In this document: positions 53,866-61,946 of the stretch, piece by piece
Layout of the letters: every line of letters begins with the position of its first letter
Numbering within the stretch: position 1 is the stretch's first letter
Assembly (NCBI GenBank): GCA_965262565.1
Contig: CBDHFQ010000029.1
Span: 124,001 to 188,000 of the forward strand
DNA: 64,000 nt
Direction: 5' to 3'
From: CBDHFQ01 sp965262565
GTDB lineage: Bacteria > Bacteroidota > Bacteroidia > J057
Position numbers and translations under genes: made by a program
The notes under the pieces: generated by a model
The model's database searches: none
What the model saw: the letters and a program-made list of their open reading frames with translations, nothing else
Told to the model about the DNA's origin: nothing

Positions 53866-55473
53866 GTGTTGTTAAGAGATGTCTCAAATGTGAGGATAGA
53901 AAATTGTAATATCTACAATATAGATGGACAAGGAGGAATACGATTGAGCATTTCTGGTAATGGTACAAACAACGTTTCCATTGTAAAAAATAGAATCTAC
54001 AATGTACAGGGAAACGGAATCGATGCCCCACAAAGATCTCAAGCTAATCCTGCTGTAAATCAAAACAATCTGGAAATCGTAGATAATGTCATTTACAATA
54101 CTGGCCTGGGATCTCAGGGAGGATTGAATCACGCTATTTATTGTCAGGCAGCAGATTTCCTCATCAAAGGGAATGTGATTTTCGGTGAAAGAGATGGAAA
54201 TGGAATTTCAGTCAGGAGTTCAGGTGTTATTTCTGGGAATGCAGTGAGTGGTTGGTCCAAGGCTAACAAACCTGGGATAAGATATGTTAGTGATCACCTG
54301 AGTGGATCATCTAATGAATTACTTATTGAGAATAATATTCTTTGGAATGATAGCACAAATGCCTCAGTACTGGAAATCTTTGATCATGCCCCATTGTACG
54401 AAAATAGTGTGGGAGACGAACATGTGGTTAAGTTTATTACTGTCCAGTTCAATACCATCATATCTTTTCGAGCAGCAGATGCCGCTATTAGTATCAGCGA
54501 TGATTATGCAGAAGATGGATATGAATTATATCTGGCAGGAAACCTCTTAGTGAATACGGGATCTATAGATAATTGCTTTGATATACCAGACAGAAGCCTC
54601 TTATTCAGCAATTATACCTCCACCTCTCTACAGGATTTTGTCAGTAGTAGCCTTCCTTACAATTTTAGAATTACGGCAGATCATCCGGCAAACAGTTTCG
54701 CTAATGATGTGTTTTTCTTTCCTGAAGAGGATATTGACGGGAATCCCAGAGATCCTCTCGAGTTGGATGCTGGCGCTTATCAGTTTGATCTTTCAAATGT
54801 TCCTATAGGCGGAGGTAAAATAAAGTTAAAGGTGTTCTTAGAAGGCTTCTATAATCCATCCCTCGGAAAGATGGAGTCTGAATTGGTCTCTAAAGACTTA
54901 CTTCCTAATGTTCAGCCATTTGACATTGTGCCACTAAATTATCAAGGAACAGAACAATTCGACCCTTTACTATCGGATAAAATGGACTGGGTATTAGTAG
55001 AAGTGAGAGATGGTAACAATTCAGATAATGTACTTGCCAGGAAAGCAGCTTTTTTAGGTAGTGATGGATTGATTTACGATGATGCTAATCAGGATCACCT
55101 GACATTTGAAGATTTTGATAATGAATCCCATTACATAGCTATTTATCATAAAAGCCACCTGGCAGTTATGAGCAGCGAGCCTGTATTATTTTTAAGTACG
55201 GAACCTGTATTATATGATTTTACAGCAAATGTCGATAAAGCATTTGGTATAGGTCAGCAAAAAGAGGTGAATGGAGTATTTGTCATGTTTGGAGGAGATT
55301 TCGATCAAAATGGGCTTATCAATAATCTGGATTACAATTTATGGAGTAAAAATGGGGCTTTATTAAATGCTTATGTTCCCGCAGATGCTGATGGGAATGG
55401 AATAGTCAACAATCTGGACTTCAATCTTTGGTCCAAAAATAGAAGCAAAATTGGGGTAATAGGAAGACAATAA
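53866..55473 (+). CDS. Secreted right-handed beta-helix protein with dockerin-like tail, main part
   Basis: 535 aa opening at GTG 53866, the continuation of the upstream fragment. The N-terminal 230 residues show beta-helix rungs (VRIENCNIYNIDGQGGIRLS, VSIVKNRIYNVQGNGIDA, LEIVDNVIYNTGLGSQGG, FLIKGNVIFGERDGNGISV). This is the fold of pectate lyases and related polysaccharide-active proteins. The C-terminus has paired dockerin-like Ca-binding loops (GGDFDQNGLINNLDYNLWSKN and PADADGNGIVNNLDFNLWSKN). No catalytic residues were identified. Confidence 0.75.
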   Translation: MLLRDVSNVRIENCNIYNIDGQGGIRLSISGNGTNNVSIVKNRIYNVQGNGIDAPQRSQANPAVNQNNLEIVDNVIYNTGLGSQGGLNHAIYCQAADFLIKGNVIFGERDGNGISVRSSGVISGNAVSGWSKANKPGIRYVSDHLSGSSNELLIENNILWNDSTNASVLEIFDHAPLYENSVGDEHVVKFITVQFNTIISFRAADAAISISDDYAEDGYELYLAGNLLVNTGSIDNCFDIPDRSLLFSNYTSTSLQDFVSSSLPYNFRITADHPANSFANDVFFFPEEDIDGNPRDPLELDAGAYQFDLSNVPIGGGKIKLKVFLEGFYNPSLGKMESELVSKDLLPNVQPFDIVPLNYQGTEQFDPLLSDKMDWVLVEVRDGNNSDNVLARKAAFLGSDGLIYDDANQDHLTFEDFDNESHYIAIYHKSHLAVMSSEPVLFLSTEPVLYDFTANVDKAFGIGQQKEVNGVFVMFGGDFDQNGLINNLDYNLWSKNGALLNAYVPADADGNGIVNNLDFNLWSKNRSKIGVIGRQ

Positions 55474-55484
55474 TTTCAACTAGA

Positions 55485-55525
55485 GATGTATGTTTAGGCA
55501 TATGAGGTATGTCTATACATACATC
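55485..55525. terminator. Hairpin between convergent genes
   Basis: A 9 bp stem (GATGTATGT 55485-55493 with ACATACATC 55517-55525) lies between the stops of the beta-helix gene and the GNAT gene, overlapping the latter's stop. There is no clear T tract, so terminator function is tentative. Confidence 0.4.
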
Positions 55526-55985
55526 ATTGATCAATTGAGGTGCTCATCATGTATTGATCAAATTCCATATTGGCTCCTGCTATTTCAAATCCCATTTTAT
55601 GGTATAACGCCTTTGCGGGTAAATTGTCCTTAGCAGTTTCAAGGGTAATACTGACCGCTCCATCTTCTTTGGCAAACTGTACAGCTTTCCGCATCAATTT
55701 TTCTGCAATCCCTTTCATCCTGTAGTCTTCTCTTACGTATAAATCATTTAGAATCCACGTTTTTGAAGCTCTTACAGAAGAAAAGGTAGGATATAATTGA
55801 ACGAAAGCTACTGCTTCTTCATGCTGGGCATAGTAAGCAAACATAACAGATTCTTGGCGTGATAATCTGGAGGCTATAAATTGATCTGCCAATGATAAAT
55901 CTGATGGTTGCTGGTAAAAAATTCGGTAGAGGTTGAATAATTCCACCACCTCCTGATAGTTGGATAGGGAAATTTGTTTAATCAT
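55524..55985 (-). CDS. GNAT-family N-acetyltransferase
   Basis: 153 aa from ATG 55985 (MIKQISLSNYQEVVELFNLYR); ATG 56012 would overlap the end of hypA by 4 bp. Acetyl-CoA-binding motif A is clear (KTWILNDLYVREDYRMKGIAEKLMRKAVQFAKEDGAVSITLETAKDNLPAKALYHKMGFE). The family acetylates amino groups of small molecules or proteins. It lies 23 bp after hypA on the same strand and is probably co-transcribed, although nothing ties it functionally to the hydrogenase. Confidence 0.85.
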   Translation of the reverse strand: MIKQISLSNYQEVVELFNLYRIFYQQPSDLSLADQFIASRLSRQESVMFAYYAQHEEAVAFVQLYPTFSSVRASKTWILNDLYVREDYRMKGIAEKLMRKAVQFAKEDGAVSITLETAKDNLPAKALYHKMGFEIAGANMEFDQYMMSTSIDQ

Positions 55986-56008
55986 TGGCACAAATCTACT
56001 ACAAAAAA

Positions 56009-56356
56009 TCAATCATCTTTAAATACTACCTGTTCAATGAGCATTTCCTCTCCCGCTTCTATTTGATTGGAAGGTGTTTGGCATTCTGGACAAATAAATT
56101 TGCGCATTTTGGGATAAAATGTTTGTTGGCAATTCTGACAATATACGGAAGTGGGTACTTGAGTGATATGTAACTTTACTTCTTTGTAAGGAGTCTGTTG
56201 AGAGACGATGTCAAAAGCATTCTGTAGAAGAACAGGCTCTGTCCCCGATAGTTCCCCAATTTTCATTCGGATTTCGACGAGTTTACTTAGCTCTTCTTCC
56301 GTCAATTCAGCTTCTAAAGAGCGAAAGATACTGCGTGTCAACGATATTTCATGCAT
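56009..56356 (-). CDS. hypA: Hydrogenase nickel incorporation protein HypA
   Basis: 115 aa. The N-terminal MHEISL (His2, Glu3) is the nickel site, and a zinc site is formed by CQNC and CPEC. KIGELSGTEPVLLQNAFDIVS is typical. HypA hands nickel to the large subunit with HypB, which is encoded 14 kb away in block A. The start overlaps the end of the TPR-like gene by 8 bp. Confidence 0.96.
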   Translation of the reverse strand: MHEISLTRSIFRSLEAELTEEELSKLVEIRMKIGELSGTEPVLLQNAFDIVSQQTPYKEVKLHITQVPTSVYCQNCQQTFYPKMRKFICPECQTPSNQIEAGEEMLIEQVVFKDD

Positions 56357-57857
56357 AAATGGATTTCGCTAGAATGTTAAGTCGTGCAATGTGATCATTT
56401 ACCGAAGCTTCTAATTCAGTTCCTGGAGGAGCAATTCTGGTAGCCTCTTCTGACAATGATACCATTTCTTCATATCGTTCCTTGTTGTAAAAATCCCCTA
56501 CGTTTTTTTCATCGGGATAATTCCAGTAGGCTTCCAATAAATTTAATATAGTGATGGTTCTTTCAACTGGAAATGTTTCTGCTGGACGAACAGATAAGGC
56601 AGCTTTTAATAAATGGATTGCTTTGTGATAATTATCGATACCGTAAGCAGTAGGGTATTTAGTATAAGCATTGCCGTAATTATTACATATCATCCCAAAC
56701 TCATAGGGATATTGCTGCTGAGTAAAAAATTGAAGGGCTTCTTCAAAAGAGCTGACGGAAATACTGGCTAACATCGCTTTTTTGGGAGGAGGTGCTGGCA
56801 TTTCTATATATACTAATGCGAGTTTATGGTGTATATCTGCAAATGTATAGGGATGGGTCTCTCTGTTAAATATTTTCAGCGCTTCCTGATAGCTTTCTAT
56901 CGCTTTACTGTAAAATTGGGGATTGCCATTTCCCGCCCAACTTTGTAATAGGGTAGCTTTTCTCAAAAATGCATCCCCTAATATCAATGGGATTTCTTCC
57001 TCTTTTAATATGTTAATGGCAGTATTTACATATCCCAAGGCCTCTGCATAACTCTCCGTCAAATTAGCTACAAAAGAAGCGTCTATCCAGGCTAATGCAG
57101 TTTGGACGGGATAGGAGTGAGATTCAAAATAATTCTTTGTCCGCCAAATGAGATCTTTTACCTCTTGTAGGACTTTCTGTTGATAGGGTGGGGTCAACTT
57201 TTCCTTGAGAATCGCGATCAGGAGCGAATCCAAGGCTATTTTTCCTGATTCACTTAAGGAAGGATCTATAAATGTTCTTAGAATAGTTTCTGCCTCCTCG
57301 AACTGCTGTGTATCAATAAGCAGTGTAAGGTAATATTTAAGGGTAAAAGCGGAGTGTTCGATATCCGGTGCGACGGAAAGTGCTTCTTTAAAAGAGTGAG
57401 CTAATTCTTGAAAGGAAGCTGGGGCAGAAAGGTGTCCATAGTGTTTTAAGATAGAAAGATTGTGCAGCTGTTTGTAGGAAGAAGTAGAAGAGATGTGCCA
57501 ATCCTGAAGATCAATAGCCATTCCCTCACTTAACTGATACATGAACCCTATATTTCTTTGGATGGAGGGAATAGATTGGAAGTGTCCATATGCTTGTTCA
57601 TAATCTCTGGTAAGTAAACAGCAAAGACCTAGCAGATTAGATAAACTCAGAGGAATAGGATCTTCGATAAGGATAGGAGGACGAGTATCCCACCAATCGA
57701 GAGGTAAATGTAAACCCTCTTCGTCTACTACTATTTGAGTAGAAGCATCTGGTGTCGATTGAATGGTGAGTAGTTGTTGTAAGCCTTCCCTTTGATTGAT
57801 TAATTGGGCTAAACGAGTTTGAATGTTAGTTGTCGCAAATACTAATATCATCTCCAC
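56349..57857 (-). CDS. TPR-like protein of the hydrogenase locus
   Basis: 502 aa soluble protein with no signal peptide. Helical repeats from about residue 75 onwards (YEQAYGHFQSIPSIQRNIGFMYQL, QQFEEAETILRTFID, AKAIESYQEALKIFN, SSFEEALQFFTQQQYPYEFGMICNNYGNAY, NYHKAIHLLKAALSVRPAETFPV) resemble tetratricopeptide repeats. The first 60 residues include a conserved-looking LPLDWWDTRPPILI segment. It overlaps hypA by 8 bp and the 112-aa-frame gene by 32 bp, so it is firmly part of this operon. Its function is unknown; a maturation or assembly scaffold is a reasonable guess. Confidence 0.75.
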   Translation of the reverse strand: MEMILVFATTNIQTRLAQLINQREGLQQLLTIQSTPDASTQIVVDEEGLHLPLDWWDTRPPILIEDPIPLSLSNLLGLCCLLTRDYEQAYGHFQSIPSIQRNIGFMYQLSEGMAIDLQDWHISSTSSYKQLHNLSILKHYGHLSAPASFQELAHSFKEALSVAPDIEHSAFTLKYYLTLLIDTQQFEEAETILRTFIDPSLSESGKIALDSLLIAILKEKLTPPYQQKVLQEVKDLIWRTKNYFESHSYPVQTALAWIDASFVANLTESYAEALGYVNTAINILKEEEIPLILGDAFLRKATLLQSWAGNGNPQFYSKAIESYQEALKIFNRETHPYTFADIHHKLALVYIEMPAPPPKKAMLASISVSSFEEALQFFTQQQYPYEFGMICNNYGNAYTKYPTAYGIDNYHKAIHLLKAALSVRPAETFPVERTITILNLLEAYWNYPDEKNVGDFYNKERYEEMVSLSEEATRIAPPGTELEASVNDHIARLNILAKSIYA

Positions 57858-58134
57858 TACAAATTAAATTTCCGCGTTCATCCTTTCTAGCCGTGCGTTG
57901 ATACATTTTGGCGTAAATGCAGGCTTGTTGATAGTTATTTAAGGTATGAATTTTTCTTCTAAGAAAAGTTAAGGCAGAATCTATAGACACAAAAAGTAAA
58001 TATACATTCCACATCCCTCTTTCAGGTTCAATATTAACCATGACTTCTGTATCTACCAACCAGGTGGCGTCTTTTGAGAAGGGCTGAAGATCTTCTTTGT
58101 TGCCTAAGATATCATCGGGTAATACAAAGTCCAT
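57826..58134 (-). CDS. Small unknown protein of the hydrogenase locus (102 aa)
   Basis: From ATG 58134 (MDFVLPDDILGNKEDL); an upstream ATG at 58164 adds 10 residues. It contains an acidic N-terminus and a TWLVDTEVMVNIEPERGMWNVYLLFVSIDSALTFLRRKIHTLNNYQQACIYAKMYQRTARKD core. Two or three Cys are scattered (CIYAK, ICSGDDISICDN), without a CXXC motif. I do not recognise it. It overlaps the TPR-like gene by 32 bp, which implies coupling. No signal or membrane segment. Confidence 0.65.
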   Translation of the reverse strand: MDFVLPDDILGNKEDLQPFSKDATWLVDTEVMVNIEPERGMWNVYLLFVSIDSALTFLRRKIHTLNNYQQACIYAKMYQRTARKDERGNLICSGDDISICDN

Positions 58135-58195
58135 GGTTAAATGACATGACACTACATAAATCAAATATTTATAATACTGGATAGCGTTTAGAGGG

Positions 58196-58510
58196 TTACA
58201 ATTGGATCTTTAATATATGAAATTTGGCGTCCCATTGAGCTTCGTATGAAGCTGAAGCTTCCAAATCGTGATCTAGAATAAGATCGTGAATAGCGATGGT
58301 ACGGTCTCCTGAGGCATTTTTTAATTTTAATATATATTGCTGTACGGAAGAAAAGTTACGCATCACATGCTGATCTGTAGCAGGGGATATCCATAACATC
58401 TTACTCCCTGAATTATAGTTGATAAATACGGAGGAAGCTGAGTTAAAATGTGACCGTATGATCTCTCCAGGCAAGTGAATATGGTTCCCTTTAATACTTA
58501 TGTCGTACAT
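58196..58510 (-). CDS. Small unknown protein of the hydrogenase locus (104 aa)
   Basis: Begins MYDISIKGNHIHLPGEIIRSHFNSASSVFINYNSGSKMLWISPATDQHVMR and ends in EASASYEAQWDAKFHILKIQL. It is beta-rich with no Cys, no signal peptide and no membrane helix. I do not recognise a family. Its start overlaps the protease gene by 13 bp, so it is translated with it. It could be a structural or assembly partner of the hydrogenase. Confidence 0.65.
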   Translation of the reverse strand: MYDISIKGNHIHLPGEIIRSHFNSASSVFINYNSGSKMLWISPATDQHVMRNFSSVQQYILKLKNASGDRTIAIHDLILDHDLEASASYEAQWDAKFHILKIQL

Positions 58511-58971
58511 AATTCCTGCTTCAGTATGCCAACTAATTGATCTCCGGACTGTTGTACTTCTTTGGTCATCATTTGATCCAGACGAATATTTTCAATGGCG
58601 ATCAAATACACCATGATATCCTCAGGATACTGATCTTTCAGTATTTTCTTTGCATACGATAATGCCTGATCCCATTTTAATGCATGGAGAAATACCAACG
58701 GATCGTCTTCCGGGGTTCTTAGAATTTCCTCTGCAGGAACTTTGAATAAGGTTCCCACTGCTTCTTCTGAATTGATTACCGAATCTATGATGATAAACCG
58801 ATCGAATCCTCTTAATTGAAATAATACCTCGAAGGCTGAGGTTCCCATATCAAATATTTGAATATGAGCTAATGATTGAAAGGAATCTCGAAGTTGGTCA
58901 ATCACATAAATGCCTATAGCATCATCGCTTCTCACAGGATTTCCAAATCCCAATATGGCCGTTCTTTTCAT
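58498..58971 (-). CDS. hupD: Hydrogenase maturation endopeptidase (HyaD/HupD-like)
   Basis: 157 aa from ATG 58971 (MKRTAILGFGNPVRSDDAIG); the longer frame (59007) adds 12 unconserved residues. The nickel-sensing residues are visible: Glu/Asp in GFGNPVRSDDAIGIYVID, Asp in FDMGTSAFEVLFQLRGFDRFIIIDSV, and His in DPLVFLHALKWDQALSYAKKI. The enzyme removes the C-terminal peptide of the large subunit after nickel insertion. It lies 94 bp after the large-subunit gene. Confidence 0.93.
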   Translation of the reverse strand: MKRTAILGFGNPVRSDDAIGIYVIDQLRDSFQSLAHIQIFDMGTSAFEVLFQLRGFDRFIIIDSVINSEEAVGTLFKVPAEEILRTPEDDPLVFLHALKWDQALSYAKKILKDQYPEDIMVYLIAIENIRLDQMMTKEVQQSGDQLVGILKQELCTT

Positions 58972-59064
58972 AAAAGTTAAGCTATCAGTTGTCAGCATGT
59001 CTCTCAAGAGAGGAGAGTAAAAAAAGCTGATAACTGATAGCTACATACTCATCTATATCTACGA

Positions 59065-60654
59065 TTAATTGATCTTAAATTCAGATAGTTTTTTACCGGT
59101 TTTAGCGTCATGCGCATGTACGGTACATACCAGGCAAGAGTCGAAAGATCTTGCTACAATGCCCACTTCTACGGGATCGTGTTCGTCTTCTACAGGAGTT
59201 CCTACCAGGGCTGCTTCTATAGCTCCAGGATTATTTTCGGTATCCTGAGGCCCTACATTAATCGTAGTGGGTGCGATTACCTGATAATTTTCAATCACTC
59301 CATCTTTAATTTCTATCCAGTGTGCCAAAGCGCCACGGGCTGCCTCTGTTGCTCCGAACCCTTTGCCATCTTTCTCTTCAGGCTTGATATAGAATTCCCC
59401 GTTCAAATCAATTTGGGAAAGCCACTCCTTACACAATTTGTAGTAGGAGGCTGCTTCATGCATACGGGCTAATACGCGAACCAATACGCTTGGCCCTTTT
59501 TCTTCGACAATATTTTTGAAAAGATTATGGCGAATTTGATGAGCCTGGTTGGCTGGATTACCACTCATGACCACACGCGCTAATGGCCCTGCTTCAGCAT
59601 TAGTACCATCGTATCTGGGAGCTTTCGCCCAACTGTACTTGCCTTCGAAATTGGTTTCTTCCAAGGTTTGAGACTTTACAGGAGTTGGTATAGGTTCATC
59701 CCATGGATGTGCTGGCTGCTGTTCTGTGTACCATGAATGAGCAACGTGCTCTTTAATATTGAGATGATTGAATTCGTGATAGTTTCCATCGTAGAAACCG
59801 CTTGAAACGATCAATGCATCGTTTCTTCCTTCAATCGTCGGCTTATTGTACTTATCTTTGTGGAGGTAAGTGCCATAAGCTAAATATCTTCCCAATCCTT
59901 GTCCGAAGGTATCTAAGCCGAATTCTAATCCTGCTCTAATCAATAATCCTAAATCACTTTCACGTTGAGATTCATTTTCTTCTACCCAGGCCATTAATTC
60001 ATCCCATGTCTGAATCTCAAGATATTTATCTACTTCACATCCTAACCATTGGGATTCTAACCAATTAGCTCTGTACTCATTGAGGATAGCCGTGGCACGG
60101 GTAATATCTTTTAAGGTAGGAGCACACATGACACCACCGGGAACCATATAACTGGAATGTGGCCATTGTCCTCCGAACAGGGCATAAATCTCAACCGGTT
60201 TTGCACTGATCGCTAATCCCGGTTCGAAAGAAGTCCCTACAAATGCTGCGAATCTTCTGGCTACTTCGTCAAATAATGGCTTGCTGGCAAACTTTTTATT
60301 TGCCATATCAGTAGCGTAGATGGCATAAAACCATCTGGGAATACTTTGAATAGTCTCGGAAGCTTGTCCGATAGCTCTCAGTAAAAGAGCATTGGGCGTA
60401 AGTGTGGTACCCCATGCTGTGTCGAGGGCAGATGAGGCACAGTACAAATGAGATCCTCCACATATCCCGCAAATACGAGGCGTAACAATCAGGCCAGACT
60501 GGGGGTCCTTTCCTTTCATGATTTGTTCGAAACCTCTAAACATAGAAGCCATAGTGTAGGCTTTTACTACCTGGCCATCTTCCATTTCTACCCGCACATC
60601 CAAGTCTCCTTCTACTCTACCTACAGGAGATATATTTAATGCTTTAGTTGCCAT
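59065..60654 (-). CDS. hupL: [NiFe] hydrogenase large subunit, group 2a-like
   Basis: 529 aa cytoplasmic catalytic subunit that splits H2 at a Ni-Fe(CN)2CO centre. L1 is RICGIC (60-65; ligands Cys62 and Cys65) and L2 is DSCLVCTVH (505-513; ligands Cys507 and Cys510, His513). The L2 Pro of most enzymes (DPC) is Ser here. The tail of 16 residues after His513 (AHDAKTGKKLSEFKIN) is the peptide removed by the linked protease. Lacking a Tat signal on the partner and having a cyanobacterial/Huc-like small subunit, the enzyme fits group 2a uptake hydrogenases. It lies 58 bp after the small-subunit gene. Confidence 0.95.
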   Translation of the reverse strand: MATKALNISPVGRVEGDLDVRVEMEDGQVVKAYTMASMFRGFEQIMKGKDPQSGLIVTPRICGICGGSHLYCASSALDTAWGTTLTPNALLLRAIGQASETIQSIPRWFYAIYATDMANKKFASKPLFDEVARRFAAFVGTSFEPGLAISAKPVEIYALFGGQWPHSSYMVPGGVMCAPTLKDITRATAILNEYRANWLESQWLGCEVDKYLEIQTWDELMAWVEENESQRESDLGLLIRAGLEFGLDTFGQGLGRYLAYGTYLHKDKYNKPTIEGRNDALIVSSGFYDGNYHEFNHLNIKEHVAHSWYTEQQPAHPWDEPIPTPVKSQTLEETNFEGKYSWAKAPRYDGTNAEAGPLARVVMSGNPANQAHQIRHNLFKNIVEEKGPSVLVRVLARMHEAASYYKLCKEWLSQIDLNGEFYIKPEEKDGKGFGATEAARGALAHWIEIKDGVIENYQVIAPTTINVGPQDTENNPGAIEAALVGTPVEDEHDPVEVGIVARSFDSCLVCTVHAHDAKTGKKLSEFKIN

Positions 60655-60712
60655 ATGTATTGATATTTTTTGCTTAGGTGTTAATGTCTGAATTTACGCT
60701 ATGTAACATCGA

Positions 60713-61678
60713 TTATTTGGCAGATACATATTCAGTTGCAGTTTTTGGTGCTCCCGAAACTTTTCCTATACCAGCTTTAAACCAATATAATAGCTTGCTT
60801 TCTCCTACTGGAGTTTCCTTTGGGAGGAATCCGAGGTACTTCATAGTGTGAAAAACAGATCCTTTCTTAAGGTCGTGATGAGGAAAACCAGGTTCTGTAC
60901 ATCCCAGACATGGGTGATTCGCACGTGTTTTACTGGACTGTCTGTTCCAAAGGATATTATTACAGCTTGCTCTGGTCATTGGCCCTCGACAGCCTACTTC
61001 GTAAAATAAGCACCCACCTCTCTTACCGAAGCCACCGTCTATTTTTTCTGCAAAAGCTAATGAATTAGGACAGCCATTCTGAACAAATGAGGTGAAGAAC
61101 GTTTTAGGTCTGTGGTATTCGTCTATTAAAATATCATTCGCTCTTCCCGTAGCAACGGCGACGAGAACCTGCGTGATCCAATCGGGATGCGCTGGACATC
61201 CTGGGATATTTATGACAGGTAAACCTGCTTTAGAAACGAAATTGCTTCCTAGAAATCCTCCTTTTTGCTCCTTGTGGAATTGCATTCCAGTAGATTCCGA
61301 TGGATTAGGTGGAACAGCAGGAATCCCTCCCCAGGTAGCACAATCTCCTACAGCTACCACATATCCAGCTACTTCTGATAACTCCTTCACCCAATCCTTC
61401 ATAGGTCTTTCAGCAAAATAATTCATAGAGCCACTTCCATTAGGACCCTCGATAATGGATCCTTCGAAAACGAAGATATCCAATGGAATCTTGCCAGATA
61501 TACAATCTTTGAGAAGGTCAGTAACCTGTTCACCTATTTCCAATCCTACAGAAGGATGCCAGAGGATATTAATGCCAAAGTCAGTTACCAAATCTGTTAC
61601 GGTAGGTTCTTCAGCATCGAGAAAGGACATGGTATTACCACTACATGCTCCTCCCTGAAGCCATAATACATTAGCCAT
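60713..61678 (-). CDS. hupS: [NiFe] hydrogenase small subunit, group 2a-like
   Basis: 321 aa electron-transfer subunit. It starts directly with MANVLWLQGGACSGNT and has no Tat signal and no C-terminal membrane anchor, so the enzyme stays in the cytoplasm. Likely cluster ligands are Cys12, Cys113 and Cys161 (proximal), Cys223 and Cys230 (distal region), and Cys239, Cys257 and Cys260 (medial). The position of the fourth proximal Cys in standard CxxC enzymes is Asn15, and the HxxC of the distal site is not intact (HRPKTFF, His189). Few-Cys sites agree with the [3Fe-4S] clusters reported for Huc-type enzymes (from memory). It is the first gene of block B, with 268 bp of AT-rich DNA upstream. Confidence 0.95.
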   Translation of the reverse strand: MANVLWLQGGACSGNTMSFLDAEEPTVTDLVTDFGINILWHPSVGLEIGEQVTDLLKDCISGKIPLDIFVFEGSIIEGPNGSGSMNYFAERPMKDWVKELSEVAGYVVAVGDCATWGGIPAVPPNPSESTGMQFHKEQKGGFLGSNFVSKAGLPVINIPGCPAHPDWITQVLVAVATGRANDILIDEYHRPKTFFTSFVQNGCPNSLAFAEKIDGGFGKRGGCLFYEVGCRGPMTRASCNNILWNRQSSKTRANHPCLGCTEPGFPHHDLKKGSVFHTMKYLGFLPKETPVGESKLLYWFKAGIGKVSGAPKTATEYVSAK

Positions 61679-61946
61679 AGTATTAGTTCATTTTTAGCCT
61701 TACTTATATGAAAATAAAGATATATTTTTTTATCGTAATTCCAACTGATTTTGGTTTCTGAAGGAGGAATTAAGACAGTAAAATTATTTTTATAATCGTT
61801 CTAAATTAAAAAGTATAAATAATTGATAAACAATTAATACAACTTGTTTATTCTGGAGAGATATATGCTGTCCTCTTAATTTATTTTGGAATTTCACATA
61901 ATTTTTTTGTTTTTAAAATTACGATTTTTATTGATTAATTGAATGA

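Noticed and set aside
61679..61946. Search for a HucM-like or Rieske (HucE-like) gene upstream of the small subunit
   Set aside because: The interval is AT-rich with no open frame; no CxH...CxxH Rieske motif was noticed in the other gene products of the window either.
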